Shown here one piece after another: positions 9,884 to 16,459 of a stretch of 64,000 nt of DNA. Source of the stretch: an uncultured Clostridium sp. GTDB lineage: Bacteria; Bacillota; Clostridia; Lachnospirales; Lachnospiraceae. The notes under the pieces are model-generated. The model ran no database searches. It saw only the letters and a list, made by a program, of their open reading frames with translations, and was not told the origin of the DNA. Each line of letters opens with the position of its first letter. Positions within the stretch are counted from its first letter, which is position 1. The position numbers and the translations under genes are program-made. The DNA lies in contig CAMNRM010000011.1 in the NCBI GenBank assembly GCA_946553025.1, positions 25,884 to 89,883 on the forward strand, read 5' to 3'.

Positions 9884-10672
9884 ATGAGAAGGAAAATTTG
9901 TACATTCGGCGCAGTGTGCGCGTTATTATTAACTGCCTGTGGGAAGGGGAATGCCGTGGTGCAGACCTCTTCAGGTGCGGGCCAGCCATCGAATATGGAG
10001 CAGGTGCCGGAAGGGATGCCTGCAAGACCGGAGAGGGCAGAATCACAGACGATTACCGTCAGCGGGCGGGAAACGGTAAAGACCGTACCGGATATGGCAG
10101 AAATTGTCTATGCCGTGTCCACCCAGGAAAAGGATGCCGCGGCCTGTCAGAAGGCGAATACCGAAAAGGTGAATCAGCTTCTGGCGGCGCTTAAAGCCCT
10201 GGGGATAGAGGAGAAGTCGATCCAGACCTCCGGCTACGATATTTCCCCGCGGTATGACTGGGACAGGAACGGGGAGATTGTCGGCTATGAGGCCACAACC
10301 CAGGTGACGGTTTCCGATATTTCCCTGGCACAGGTGGGTGAGGTGCTGGAAGAATCCGTGGAATCCGGGGTGAACCAGGTACAGTCGCTGGCATTTTTGG
10401 CAAGCGATTATGACAAGAGCTACCAGGAAGCCTTGAAGATGGCGGTAAACCAGGCACAGGAGAAGGCGCAGGCATTAGCAGACGCAAGCGGATGTACGTT
10501 AGGCCGCCCGATCCACATCACCGAATACGGCAGCGACCAGAGCACAAGATATGTCAATGTCAACGCCGTGCAGAGCATGAAAAGGGAGGCAGCCGCCGAT
10601 ATGGCGATGTCCGTGATGGCAGGAGAGATCGACGTGGAAGCAAGCATCAGCGTGGATTTTGCGATTCAGTGA
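9884..10672 (+). CDS. SIMPL-domain (DUF541) lipoprotein
   Basis: 262 residues. The N-terminus MRRKICTFGAVCALLLTACG is a lipoprotein signal with lipobox LTAC and lipidated Cys19, so the protein should sit on the outer face of the membrane. The rest is a SIMPL/DUF541 domain: ITVSGRETVKTVPDMAEI at about 64-81 is the typical opening, and the middle carries the predicted IQTSGYDISPRYDW and GYEATTQVTV strands. Members of this family are periplasmic or surface proteins linked to oxidative-stress or envelope functions, without a defined reaction. GGGAGG at 9871-9876 precedes ATG 9884 by 7 bases and settles the start. It appears monocistronic. Confidence 0.88.
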   Translation: MRRKICTFGAVCALLLTACGKGNAVVQTSSGAGQPSNMEQVPEGMPARPERAESQTITVSGRETVKTVPDMAEIVYAVSTQEKDAAACQKANTEKVNQLLAALKALGIEEKSIQTSGYDISPRYDWDRNGEIVGYEATTQVTVSDISLAQVGEVLEESVESGVNQVQSLAFLASDYDKSYQEALKMAVNQAQEKAQALADASGCTLGRPIHITEYGSDQSTRYVNVNAVQSMKREAAADMAMSVMAGEIDVEASISVDFAIQ

Positions 10673-10696
10673 TGGGTGGTTTGCCGGGAAGATAAG

Positions 10697-10745
10697 ACGA
10701 ATGTAAAGAAACGAATGTAAAAAAACGAATGTAAAAAAACGAATG
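10697..10745 (+). repeat. 14-bp tandem repeat
   Basis: The unit ACGAATGTAAAAAA begins at 10697, 10711, 10725 and 10739, giving three full units and a partial fourth. It lies just past the SIMPL lipoprotein gene. The first unit differs by one base (AAAGAA). A slippage-type simple repeat; no function visible. Confidence 0.85.
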
Positions 10746-10770
10746 GATAAAAAAGTCTGTTATTTAGGAC

Positions 10771-10804
10771 AAAAAAGAGTGGGCGGGAATGAACTCTGCC
10801 CACT
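10771..10804 (-). terminator. Rho-independent terminator of the Uma2-like gene
   Basis: On the minus strand AGTGGGC (10804-10798) pairs with GCCCACT (10784-10778), and the stem is followed by CTCTTTTTT. It starts 13 bases after the stop codon of the minus-strand gene at 10817..11392. The plus-strand side lacks a T-run, so termination should be directional. Confidence 0.75.
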
Positions 10805-10816
10805 TTATCTATTTAT

Positions 10817-11392
10817 CTATTCAGAAAACACTTTGTCTAGTTCAATAAAACACCCATCAAGTACGTTGACTTTCGCCACGTCTTCCTGTCCGTAATCCTC
10901 ATGGAGATAGAGTATTCCATTGCTGTTTAATAAAAATACCTGTACCGTCTTGTTTTCAGGATCTGCAATCCAGTATTCCCGAACGCCTGCCCGCTGATAC
11001 AGGCGCAGCTTTACAAGTCTGTCGTTGCGCAGGGATGAGGGGGACAGGATTTCAACAATCAGATCCGGTGCCCCCTTGCATCCGCGGGCATCGATCTTAC
11101 TTCTGTCACAAATCACGGAAATATCCGGTTCTACCACCGTGTCAACATCTTCCGGGGCATCCCCATCCTTTTCAAAGAGCCGGACATTGAAAGGAGCCGG
11201 GTAAACCCTGCACGGCTTACCCACCAGAAAGTTTGCAAGCTGTCTGGAAATCTCCATGCTGATTTCCTGATGTTTGCTGGATGGAGCTGCCATCAGAAAC
11301 GCTTCTCCACCAATGATTTCTATACGTTCGTTCTCATCCCATGTGAGGTAATCGGCAAATGTATACCGCGCCTTTTCTTTTGGCAATGCCAT
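10817..11392 (-). CDS. Uma2-family (DUF820) PD-(D/E)XK nuclease-like protein
   Basis: 191 residues, full length for the Uma2 family. The restriction-like core is visible: VVEPDISVI supplies the metal-binding Asp at about 94, IVEILSPSS the Glu at about 115, and LVKLRLYQRAGVREYWIADP is the typical C-terminal helix and strand. The N-terminal TFADYLTWDENERIEIIGGE is also a family hallmark. These proteins are common as many copies in cyanobacteria and some Firmicutes; nuclease activity is inferred from the fold and no target is known. A second, 5'-truncated Uma2 remnant lies 2.4 kb away at 13214..13393. The gene is alone on its strand with its own terminator. Confidence 0.85.
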   Translation of the reverse strand: MALPKEKARYTFADYLTWDENERIEIIGGEAFLMAAPSSKHQEISMEISRQLANFLVGKPCRVYPAPFNVRLFEKDGDAPEDVDTVVEPDISVICDRSKIDARGCKGAPDLIVEILSPSSLRNDRLVKLRLYQRAGVREYWIADPENKTVQVFLLNSNGILYLHEDYGQEDVAKVNVLDGCFIELDKVFSE

Positions 11393-11442
11393 AAATCAAC
11401 CCCCTTATCTGCTTTGCTTCTGTGTTGTTGCGTTTAATTGTT

Positions 11443-11468
11443 GTTGCTGTTCACACGTTCACAGCAAC
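11443..11468. repeat. Dispersed 26-bp palindromic repeat, best-conserved copy
   Basis: Perfect 8-base arms GTTGCTGT and ACAGCAAC flank a 10-base loop TCACACGTTC. Related copies, in either orientation, occur at 9805, 46779, 49544, 57484, 57517, 58968 and 63448, all in intergenic DNA, with a half copy near 59143. The family resembles REP-type extragenic palindromes. This copy lies between two divergent genes. Confidence 0.8.
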
Positions 11469-11637
11469 GCGCAATTGAACGGAGAATAAAGTCATTTTCG
11501 GCATTTCTTGATGAACATTATAGCATGTACTCAAGTTTAATTCAATTGTCTGGTATTTTTTAGCACTGGTAATTTTTTCGTGTTTGTTATATAATATATT
11601 CAAATCGTAATTTACTAAATCATGATTTGAGAAAATG

Positions 11638-11705
11638 TATACCTTATCGGACGAAGTCCGCCCATCCTGAAAGGATTTGCGTTCACGAGTGCCCGGATGG
11701 GTATA
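11638..11705 (+). other. Candidate structured RNA leader upstream of the archaeal-type ATPase gene
   Basis: Within 68 bases there is a closing stem TATACC/GGTATA (11638-11643 with 11700-11705), a tight hairpin CGGAC-gaa-GTCCG (11648-11660) and a second stem CCCATCC/GGATGGG (11661-11667 with 11695-11701). The closing stem and the second stem compete for two G residues, so two folds are possible. A TATAAT box lies at 11590-11595, about 45 bases upstream. The next gene starts 50 bases downstream. I do not recognise a known riboswitch or ribozyme consensus. The rest of the 360-base gap (11393-11754) is AT-rich and holds the palindromic repeat at 11443. Confidence 0.4.
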
Positions 11706-11754
11706 GAAAACCGACAAAAAAGAACTTAAATTTTATCATTGACGGGGGTTGGCT

Positions 11755-13215
11755 ATGTTTATTGGCAGGAAAGCAGAATTGCAGTTTTTGGAAAATAAAT
11801 ACAAAACCGAAGGAGGGCAGTTCATCGTGCTCTACGGTCGGCGAAGGATAGGGAAGACGGAAACGCTTAAAAAATTCAGTGAGGGAAAACCGCATGTTTT
11901 TTTTTCCTGCCGTGAATGCAATGATCGGCTGCAGCTGCAGGCATTTTCCGAAAAATTATTAAAAGAAGATATTCCGGCCAGACAGTATATTCGTCAGTTT
12001 TTGGATTGGGAGAATGCATTTCGGGCTGTTTTAGATCTGCCTTATGGGGACAGGAAAAAACTTTTGATTATTGATGAGTTTCCCTATATGTGCAAAGATA
12101 ACCGAAGCATCCCTTCGATTTTGCAGAATCTTTGGGATGAAGCTTTTAAAGATGAAAATATAATGCTGATTCTCTGCGGAAGTGCGATGAGTTTTATAGA
12201 GAAGGAAGTTCTTGCTGAAAAAAATCCGCTTTACGGCAGGGCTACAGGGATTTATAAGATGACGGAAATGAGTTTTTATGATGCCGTTCAGTTTTTTCCT
12301 GAATATTCTGACCGGGATAAGGTTTTGGCCTATTCCATCCTGGGAGGGATTCCGCATTATCTGAAGCAGTTTCACCCGGCACTCTCATTGTCTGAAAATA
12401 TTAAACAGAATATTCTTACAAAAGGCTGTGTGTTATACAGTGAGGTAGATTTTCTGCTTCGCCAGGAACTCAGGGAAACCATGCAGTATAATTCATTAAT
12501 TGAAGCGATAGCTTTAGGCAATACCCGGTTAAATGATATCAGCCAGAAATCCCTTGTCGAGGATACTTCAAAAACCAGTGTATATCTGCGCAATCTTATC
12601 GAATTAGGTTTGATAAAACGCGAATTTTCTATCGATGCAGGGATAAAGGAATGGGCGAATACAAACCGTGGAATTTATTGCCTGACGGATAATTATTTTC
12701 GTTTCTGGTATTCCTTTGCCTATACGAATTATTCAGAACTGGAAACAGGAGATGTGGAGGGTGTTTATACCTATATGATAGAACCGCAGCTTCATGAATT
12801 TGCAGCATTAACCTTTGAGGAAATCTGCAGACAATATGTGCAGGAACTTCAAAAGTCCAATGCCCTTCCTTTCCGCTATGCAAAGCTGGGGCGCTGGTTT
12901 GGAAAAACAACGGTCAGGGATGAATCACAGAAAAACGGGGTTCGCATGGCGGAAACGGAAATTGATCTTGTGGGGATATCCAGGCAAAAAGATCGCTATT
13001 TGGTTGGAGAATGTAAGTTTAAAGGAAAACCCTTTCGCTATTCCGAATATTTAGATACACGAACCAAATTAAGTCCGCAGAAAAAACATGCAGAATTTGA
13101 TTATGCGCTGTTTTCTGCATCCGGTTTTGACGAAAAAATTCATGAAGAGGCAGAAAAAGATGGACATCTTCATTTATATTCGCTGGGGGAGATTGTTCAT
13201 TGTGTTTTATCTTGA
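11755..13215 (+). CDS. Archaeal-type ATPase (COG1672) with DUF234/PD-(D/E)XK C-terminus
   Basis: 486 residues. The P-loop is IVLYGRRRIGKTET (about 23-36) and Walker B is LLIIDEFPYM. A winged-helix middle region follows (LVEDTSKTSVYLRNLIELGLI). The C-terminal DUF234 part contains a nuclease-like core: Asp in ETEIDLVGI, then GECKFKG as the E-x-K motif. Members are lone ATPases of unknown role, abundant in anaerobes and archaea. The TTG at 11749 is in frame, but GGGGG at 11744-11748 suits ATG 11755. Its 3' end runs directly into a truncated Uma2 remnant, suggesting that an insertion or deletion joined the two. No partner gene is evident. Confidence 0.85.
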   Translation: MFIGRKAELQFLENKYKTEGGQFIVLYGRRRIGKTETLKKFSEGKPHVFFSCRECNDRLQLQAFSEKLLKEDIPARQYIRQFLDWENAFRAVLDLPYGDRKKLLIIDEFPYMCKDNRSIPSILQNLWDEAFKDENIMLILCGSAMSFIEKEVLAEKNPLYGRATGIYKMTEMSFYDAVQFFPEYSDRDKVLAYSILGGIPHYLKQFHPALSLSENIKQNILTKGCVLYSEVDFLLRQELRETMQYNSLIEAIALGNTRLNDISQKSLVEDTSKTSVYLRNLIELGLIKREFSIDAGIKEWANTNRGIYCLTDNYFRFWYSFAYTNYSELETGDVEGVYTYMIEPQLHEFAALTFEEICRQYVQELQKSNALPFRYAKLGRWFGKTTVRDESQKNGVRMAETEIDLVGISRQKDRYLVGECKFKGKPFRYSEYLDTRTKLSPQKKHAEFDYALFSASGFDEKIHEEAEKDGHLHLYSLGEIVHCVLS

Positions 13216-13393
13216 ATTGGATTGTAAATACAGGACAGCAGGTGTTAAGGAATACTGGATTGTAGATTATGAGAAAAACCTTGTGCTGGTTTATGATTTT
13301 CAGAATGAAGATGGAGATGATTATACATTTTCAGATACGATTCAGGTAGGGATTTATCCTGATTTGGTTATTGATTTGAGTAGTATAATTTAA
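13214..13393 (+). pseudogene. 5'-truncated Uma2 (DUF820) remnant
   Basis: The frame ending at 13393 encodes KYRTAGVKEYWIVDYEKNLV followed by about 35 residues that align with the last third of Uma2 proteins. Compare YQRAGVREYWIADPENKTVQ in the intact gene at 10817..11392. The N-terminal two thirds, including the metal-binding Asp and Glu, are missing. Upstream, the frame is just the out-of-frame end of the ATPase gene. An ORF can be drawn from 13088, but that start lies inside the ATPase. It is read as a decayed fragment, not a working gene. Confidence 0.75.
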
Positions 13394-13443
13394 ACTATAA
13401 ATGGAATAAAGCATAAAATAAAAGCAAAAGGGGCTGTGAAGAT

Positions 13444-13500
13444 ATACAGAGGCAGGTGGTTCGTGTTAGTGTTTGCTAACTGCCCCTGTATTTGTCTGTT
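13444..13500 (+). terminator. Likely terminator after the ATPase/Uma2 remnant
   Basis: ATACAGAGGCAG (13444-13455) pairs with CTGCCCCTGTAT (13480-13491) with one mismatch, followed by TTTGTCTGTTATTTT. The T-tract is interrupted, so strength is uncertain. It separates plus-strand genes from the convergent small gene ending at 13499. Confidence 0.5.
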
Positions 13501-13774
13501 ATTTTGAAAGACATCTTAAAAGTTCTAGTAAATCCTTCATGCCCTGAACATAGGTTAAAGCTTCCTTTCTGGCGGATGCTGAAATTGAAGCTGTAAAGTA
13601 ATTTTCCAATTGTTGAAGTTGTTTCTCAGATAAACTGTCTGTTAATTTTTGGTAAATCAAATTCTCATCTTTTTTTCTTCTTTGATATTCTTTATCATTT
13701 TTGTATGATTTTTCTAATTTATCTGTCACAAAGGGATTGACCACTTGTTCTATAAAGTCATTTGGAATATTCAT
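13499..13774 (-). CDS. Small hypothetical protein, DUF6809-like
   Basis: 91 residues, highly charged and probably helical. The pattern LIYQKLTDSLSEKQLQQLENYF followed by a second helix ending GMKDLLELLRCL resembles small Firmicutes proteins grouped as DUF6809, often seen in accessory regions. No catalytic motif. GAAGGA lies about 12 bases before the ATG. It has lower GC content than the purine-cluster genes, like its neighbours in this patch. Function unknown; it might be regulatory for a mobile element, but nothing here shows that. Confidence 0.55.
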   Translation of the reverse strand: MNIPNDFIEQVVNPFVTDKLEKSYKNDKEYQRRKKDENLIYQKLTDSLSEKQLQQLENYFTASISASARKEALTYVQGMKDLLELLRCLSK

Positions 13775-13968
13775 ATTTTCTGATATCCTTCTCTAAGAAG
13801 CAAATAATTTATTGAAGTCCAGCTTATAGTCGCTCATGCTTTTTAGCTTTACTGTAGATTATTATATAGTATTTATATAAACAGTGTCTATATATAAAGT
13901 AAATATATTTAAAGTTATTTTTTGGTCATTGTCTGTTTATAATAAAACAAAAGTGAGGATGAATAGAC

Positions 13969-14199
13969 ATGGTTAAAAAATATTTGCATATACGTATTGT
14001 GGAGTTACTGGAGGAAAAGAAAATCAGCAAAACAAGAATTTGTAAGGATCTAGATTTACAAAGAGGAAATTTTAACCGATATTGCAGGGATGATTTCCAG
14101 AGGGTTGATGCAAATTTGATTATAAAATTATGTGAATATTTGGGATGTACTCCCGGTGATTTGTTGGAAATAAGAGAAAAAGAAGAAAGCTTTTCGTAA
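13969..14199 (+). CDS. Small Xre-family HTH DNA-binding protein
   Basis: 76 residues forming one Cro/CI-type helix-turn-helix: LLEEKKISKTRICKDLDLQRGNF is helices 1-3 and LIIKLCEYLGCTPGDLLEI is the classical C-terminal part (HTH_26 subgroup). GAGG lies about 8 bases before ATG 13969 and a TATAAT box sits at 13938-13943. The last 102 bases of the gene are present again as a fragment at 15000..15101, so the gene was part of a duplication. It is convergent with the YefM/YoeB pair; it may have regulated the AAA ATPase that follows the second copy. Its operator is unknown. Confidence 0.82.
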   Translation: MVKKYLHIRIVELLEEKKISKTRICKDLDLQRGNFNRYCRDDFQRVDANLIIKLCEYLGCTPGDLLEIREKEESFS

Positions 14200-14220
14200 A
14201 AAATTGCTTTCTTCACACTT
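14098..14220 (+). repeat. 123-bp direct repeat, copy 1
   Basis: This stretch (3' part of the Xre gene plus 21 bases) recurs at 15000..15122 with only two substitutions, at an offset of 902 bases. Just after copy 1, 14224-14251 (CTCATCAT then TTATTATAAATTTTG) matches 16352-16379, which lies beyond the AAA ATPase gene. Copy 1 therefore looks like the duplicated block with the ATPase deleted. Confidence 0.9.
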
Positions 14221-14309
14221 CTGCTCATCATTTTTATTATAAATTTTGTCTACATTCGAGGGCTTATTTCTATGTGTCTATGCGTAAATGGTAGCATAAA
14301 TTTATTTTC

Positions 14310-14579
14310 TTAATCTTCATAATGTCCTTTGCAGGATAGAATTCGTATATTCTGTGATTCGTCAATATCATAGACAAGGCGGTTTGTTTCATCGATTCTC
14401 CTGCTAAATAATCCTGATTTTCCATGTTTTAAAGGTTCAGGTTTACCTATACCTTGCATTGCTCCGTTTCGTTTTATATCTTCCAGCAGAATATTGATTT
14501 TCTTTAGTGTTTTGCGATCCTGTGTCTGTCAGTACAGATAATCGCTCCAACCATTGGAATCAAAGATTAAATCATTCAT
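14310..14579 (-). pseudogene. yoeB: YoeB/Txe-family toxin interrupted by a TGA codon
   Basis: Reading the minus strand from ATG 14579 gives a YoeB-like RelE-fold mRNA interferase of 89 codons ending with TAA at 14310. Codon 17 (14531-14529) is TGA. It falls exactly where YoeB proteins have Trp in the DYLYW motif, a single-base change from TGG. Everything else is intact: QDRKTLKKINILLEDIKRNG, the GKPEPLKHGKSGLFSRRIDE core with the catalytic Arg region, RLVYDID and the terminal CKGHYED (family CxxHY/H-Y end). The start overlaps the antitoxin stop in ATGA, as in active yefM-yoeB pairs. I read it as recent nonsense inactivation; read-through or sequencing error are alternatives. Confidence 0.85.
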
Positions 14580-14911
14580 TTTGTGACGTCACCATTCCTT
14601 TGTATGCCGTGTTTTCTCTCGAATTCTAAAATCTTTTCGGTTGGTTTCCAGTCGTTGGCTTCCATTGCTCTTAATTCTTCCATAGAAAATGAAATAGTAT
14701 CTCTTTTTTTGTGGTTTTCTACACTTTCATGAATTTTGGCCATATATTCGGCGTTTCTTTTTGCTTTCATCAGTTCGTTATATTCATGTTCAGAAACAAT
14801 GACAACATTTTTGTTATTTTTACGGGAAACAATGACAGGTTCACCATTAAAGGCATTATCAAGATAATCTTTTAGTCTTGCTCTTAGATGAATAGGTTTT
14901 GTAGCAATCAT
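14576..14911 (-). CDS. yefM: YefM/Phd-family antitoxin
   Basis: 111 residues from ATG 14911 (MIATKPIHLRARLKDYLD). It has the Phd/YefM DNA-binding N-terminus with PVIVSRKNNKNVVIVSEHEYNELM and a long disordered, charged C-terminus that in this family wraps the toxin. GAAGG stands 7 bases before ATG 14911; the upstream ATG at 14938 lacks a site. It binds and neutralises YoeB and represses its own operon. Here the partner toxin has a nonsense codon, so the antitoxin may survive for autoregulation or cross-neutralisation. Its stop codon overlaps the toxin start. Confidence 0.88.
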   Translation of the reverse strand: MIATKPIHLRARLKDYLDNAFNGEPVIVSRKNNKNVVIVSEHEYNELMKAKRNAEYMAKIHESVENHKKRDTISFSMEELRAMEANDWKPTEKILEFERKHGIQRNGDVTK

Positions 14912-14999
14912 TTTTAGACCTTCTTTCTTTTTGTACATTATACTGTACTGGTTTATGTACTTATATTATAGTTACAGAATGCTTTGATGTCAACAAAAT

Positions 15000-15101
15000 C
15001 AGAGGGTTGATGCAAATTTGATTATAAAATTATGTGAATATTTGGGATGTACTCCCGGTGATTTGCTGGAGATAAGAGAAAAAGAAGAAAGCTTTTCGTA
15101 A
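15000..15101 (+). pseudogene. 3' fragment of the Xre gene (duplicated)
   Basis: The last 102 bases of the gene at 13969..14199, with the same stop codon, but without a start or the first two thirds. Two substitutions distinguish it (TTGCTGGAGAT versus TTGTTGGAAAT). Upstream is unrelated DNA holding the yefM promoter region. It is part of the 123-bp direct repeat copy 2 (15000-15122). Confidence 0.88.
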
Positions 15102-15114
15102 AAAATTGCTTTCT

Positions 15115-16341
15115 TCACACTTTTTCCTCCCTTGCAAGAGCAGATTCTATTCTGCCATTTGCCGTTAATTCTCCAATGTTTTCCATAGATATCATTTTTG
15201 GTAAATCCTGTAGATCTTCAAGCAATGTCAACTGGCTCTGTCCATTTTTATCTCTGTGCGCGACGGTGATAAATGGAATCATGGAAGGTCCTGCTGCATC
15301 TAATAAAGCTGGGTTATGTGTTGTAATTAATACATCGATATTTCTTTCATTGCCCAATTCTTTAAGCATATTGATCAGGATTTTTGCCCTTGACGGATGT
15401 AATCCATTATCTACTTCTTCGATCACAATAAGTTTATTCGACTCGTTGGTGAGCATTGCAGCTACAACTGCTAAAAACCGCAATGTTCCGTCCGACATTC
15501 CTCTGGTATCGATAATACCTTCATTTCCTCCATGCCATGATTCTTTACAATAAAGCATAGCATCTGTGCTAAATTTTCCTATTCGTTCCGCCCATACAGC
15601 TTCAATATCTTTTTCGGGAATCTTTTTTAAATAAGCTGTCAGCTTTTTCTGGATTTTTTCTCGTTTTTCATCATCTAAAGCAGCTAAAACACCTGCAATA
15701 TTAGAAGCGTCGGTGGATAATTTCTCTGCCAATGGGGAGTAATCGCGCATGTGATTAGGTATCGGATCTAATATAAAAATTCCGCTTAATTGTTTTAATA
15801 AATGGGCAGTTATCTCTGTAATTTCCTGCTTTTTTAATGCCAATGTTTTACTTTGATATAAGACAGACATTGTCCGATTTAATGAAAAATGCTGTCCCTT
15901 TCCTTGCTTCCCTGTTGAAAAATAAGCTGAAATATTTGGCAATGTATTATCTTTGAGGTTGGTATAAAATAAATTTTGATTTTTATTCCCACATTGTATT
16001 AACTGTTCTTCAACAAGTGATGCTTTTGCAGGTTCCACTTCTACGGTAATGGAATATTTGTAATCTACATTTTTATATTCCATTACCACAGTTAATGTAA
16101 ATGAATTTGTGCTTTTTTTACAAACCCAATCCATCCCGCCTCGCAACGGGCATAATGTAACATCTCCGCTGATTGCCTGAAAAAATCCTGCTCCGCCTGC
16201 GATTCTGCTTAGAAAAATTAAAGCGTCAATAGCATTAGATTTACCACTGGAATTTGTGCCGATTAGAATCGTTAGGGAATCAAGATAAAGGGTACTTTCC
16301 CCATAACTTTTCCAGTTTTTTAAATTTATGCTTTTTATCAA
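15115..16341 (-). CDS. AAA/ABC-type ATPase, RecF/OLD-like (AAA_21 group)
   Basis: 408 residues. SINLKNWKSYGESTLYLDSLTILIG leads into Walker A (IGTNSSGKSNA, about 28-38). The C-terminal half has the ABC-like signature (RGMSDGTLRFLA), Walker B (KLIVIEEVDNGLHPS) and an H-loop (ITTHNPALLD). A beta-rich insertion separates the halves, as in the AAA_15/AAA_21 ATPases of overcoming-lysogenization and abortive-infection systems. There is no TOPRIM or nuclease domain in this polypeptide. The start is TTG 16341, with GGAG about 8 bases upstream. It is convergent with an Xre fragment; in the ancestral arrangement an intact Xre gene probably faced it. A defence role is only inference. Confidence 0.8.
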   Translation of the reverse strand: MIKSINLKNWKSYGESTLYLDSLTILIGTNSSGKSNAIDALIFLSRIAGGAGFFQAISGDVTLCPLRGGMDWVCKKSTNSFTLTVVMEYKNVDYKYSITVEVEPAKASLVEEQLIQCGNKNQNLFYTNLKDNTLPNISAYFSTGKQGKGQHFSLNRTMSVLYQSKTLALKKQEITEITAHLLKQLSGIFILDPIPNHMRDYSPLAEKLSTDASNIAGVLAALDDEKREKIQKKLTAYLKKIPEKDIEAVWAERIGKFSTDAMLYCKESWHGGNEGIIDTRGMSDGTLRFLAVVAAMLTNESNKLIVIEEVDNGLHPSRAKILINMLKELGNERNIDVLITTHNPALLDAAGPSMIPFITVAHRDKNGQSQLTLLEDLQDLPKMISMENIGELTANGRIESALAREEKV

Positions 16342-16459
16342 ATGATCATCTCCTCATCATTTTATTATAAATTTTGTCTGCATCCATTCATGCATTCTAT
16401 TTTTTATTTTATCATCCATCGAATACATTATCCGATAAAAAAACCATCCGTTGAGCCGT

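Noticed and set aside
11451..11717. 88-residue minus-strand frame in the gap before the COG1672 ATPase
   Set aside because: It runs through the palindromic repeat and the candidate structured RNA and shows no protein-like pattern or start signal.
14529..14531. TGA in yoeB as a selenocysteine codon, suggested by the nearby selenium genes
   Set aside because: The position is a conserved Trp, not Cys; no SECIS-like hairpin was seen just downstream, and the selenium genes here fit a labile cofactor.
15115..16341. AAA ATPase as half of a toxin-antitoxin pair with the adjacent YefM
   Set aside because: YefM already has its cognate YoeB reading frame in an ATGA overlap; the ATPase is instead tied to the duplicated Xre block.
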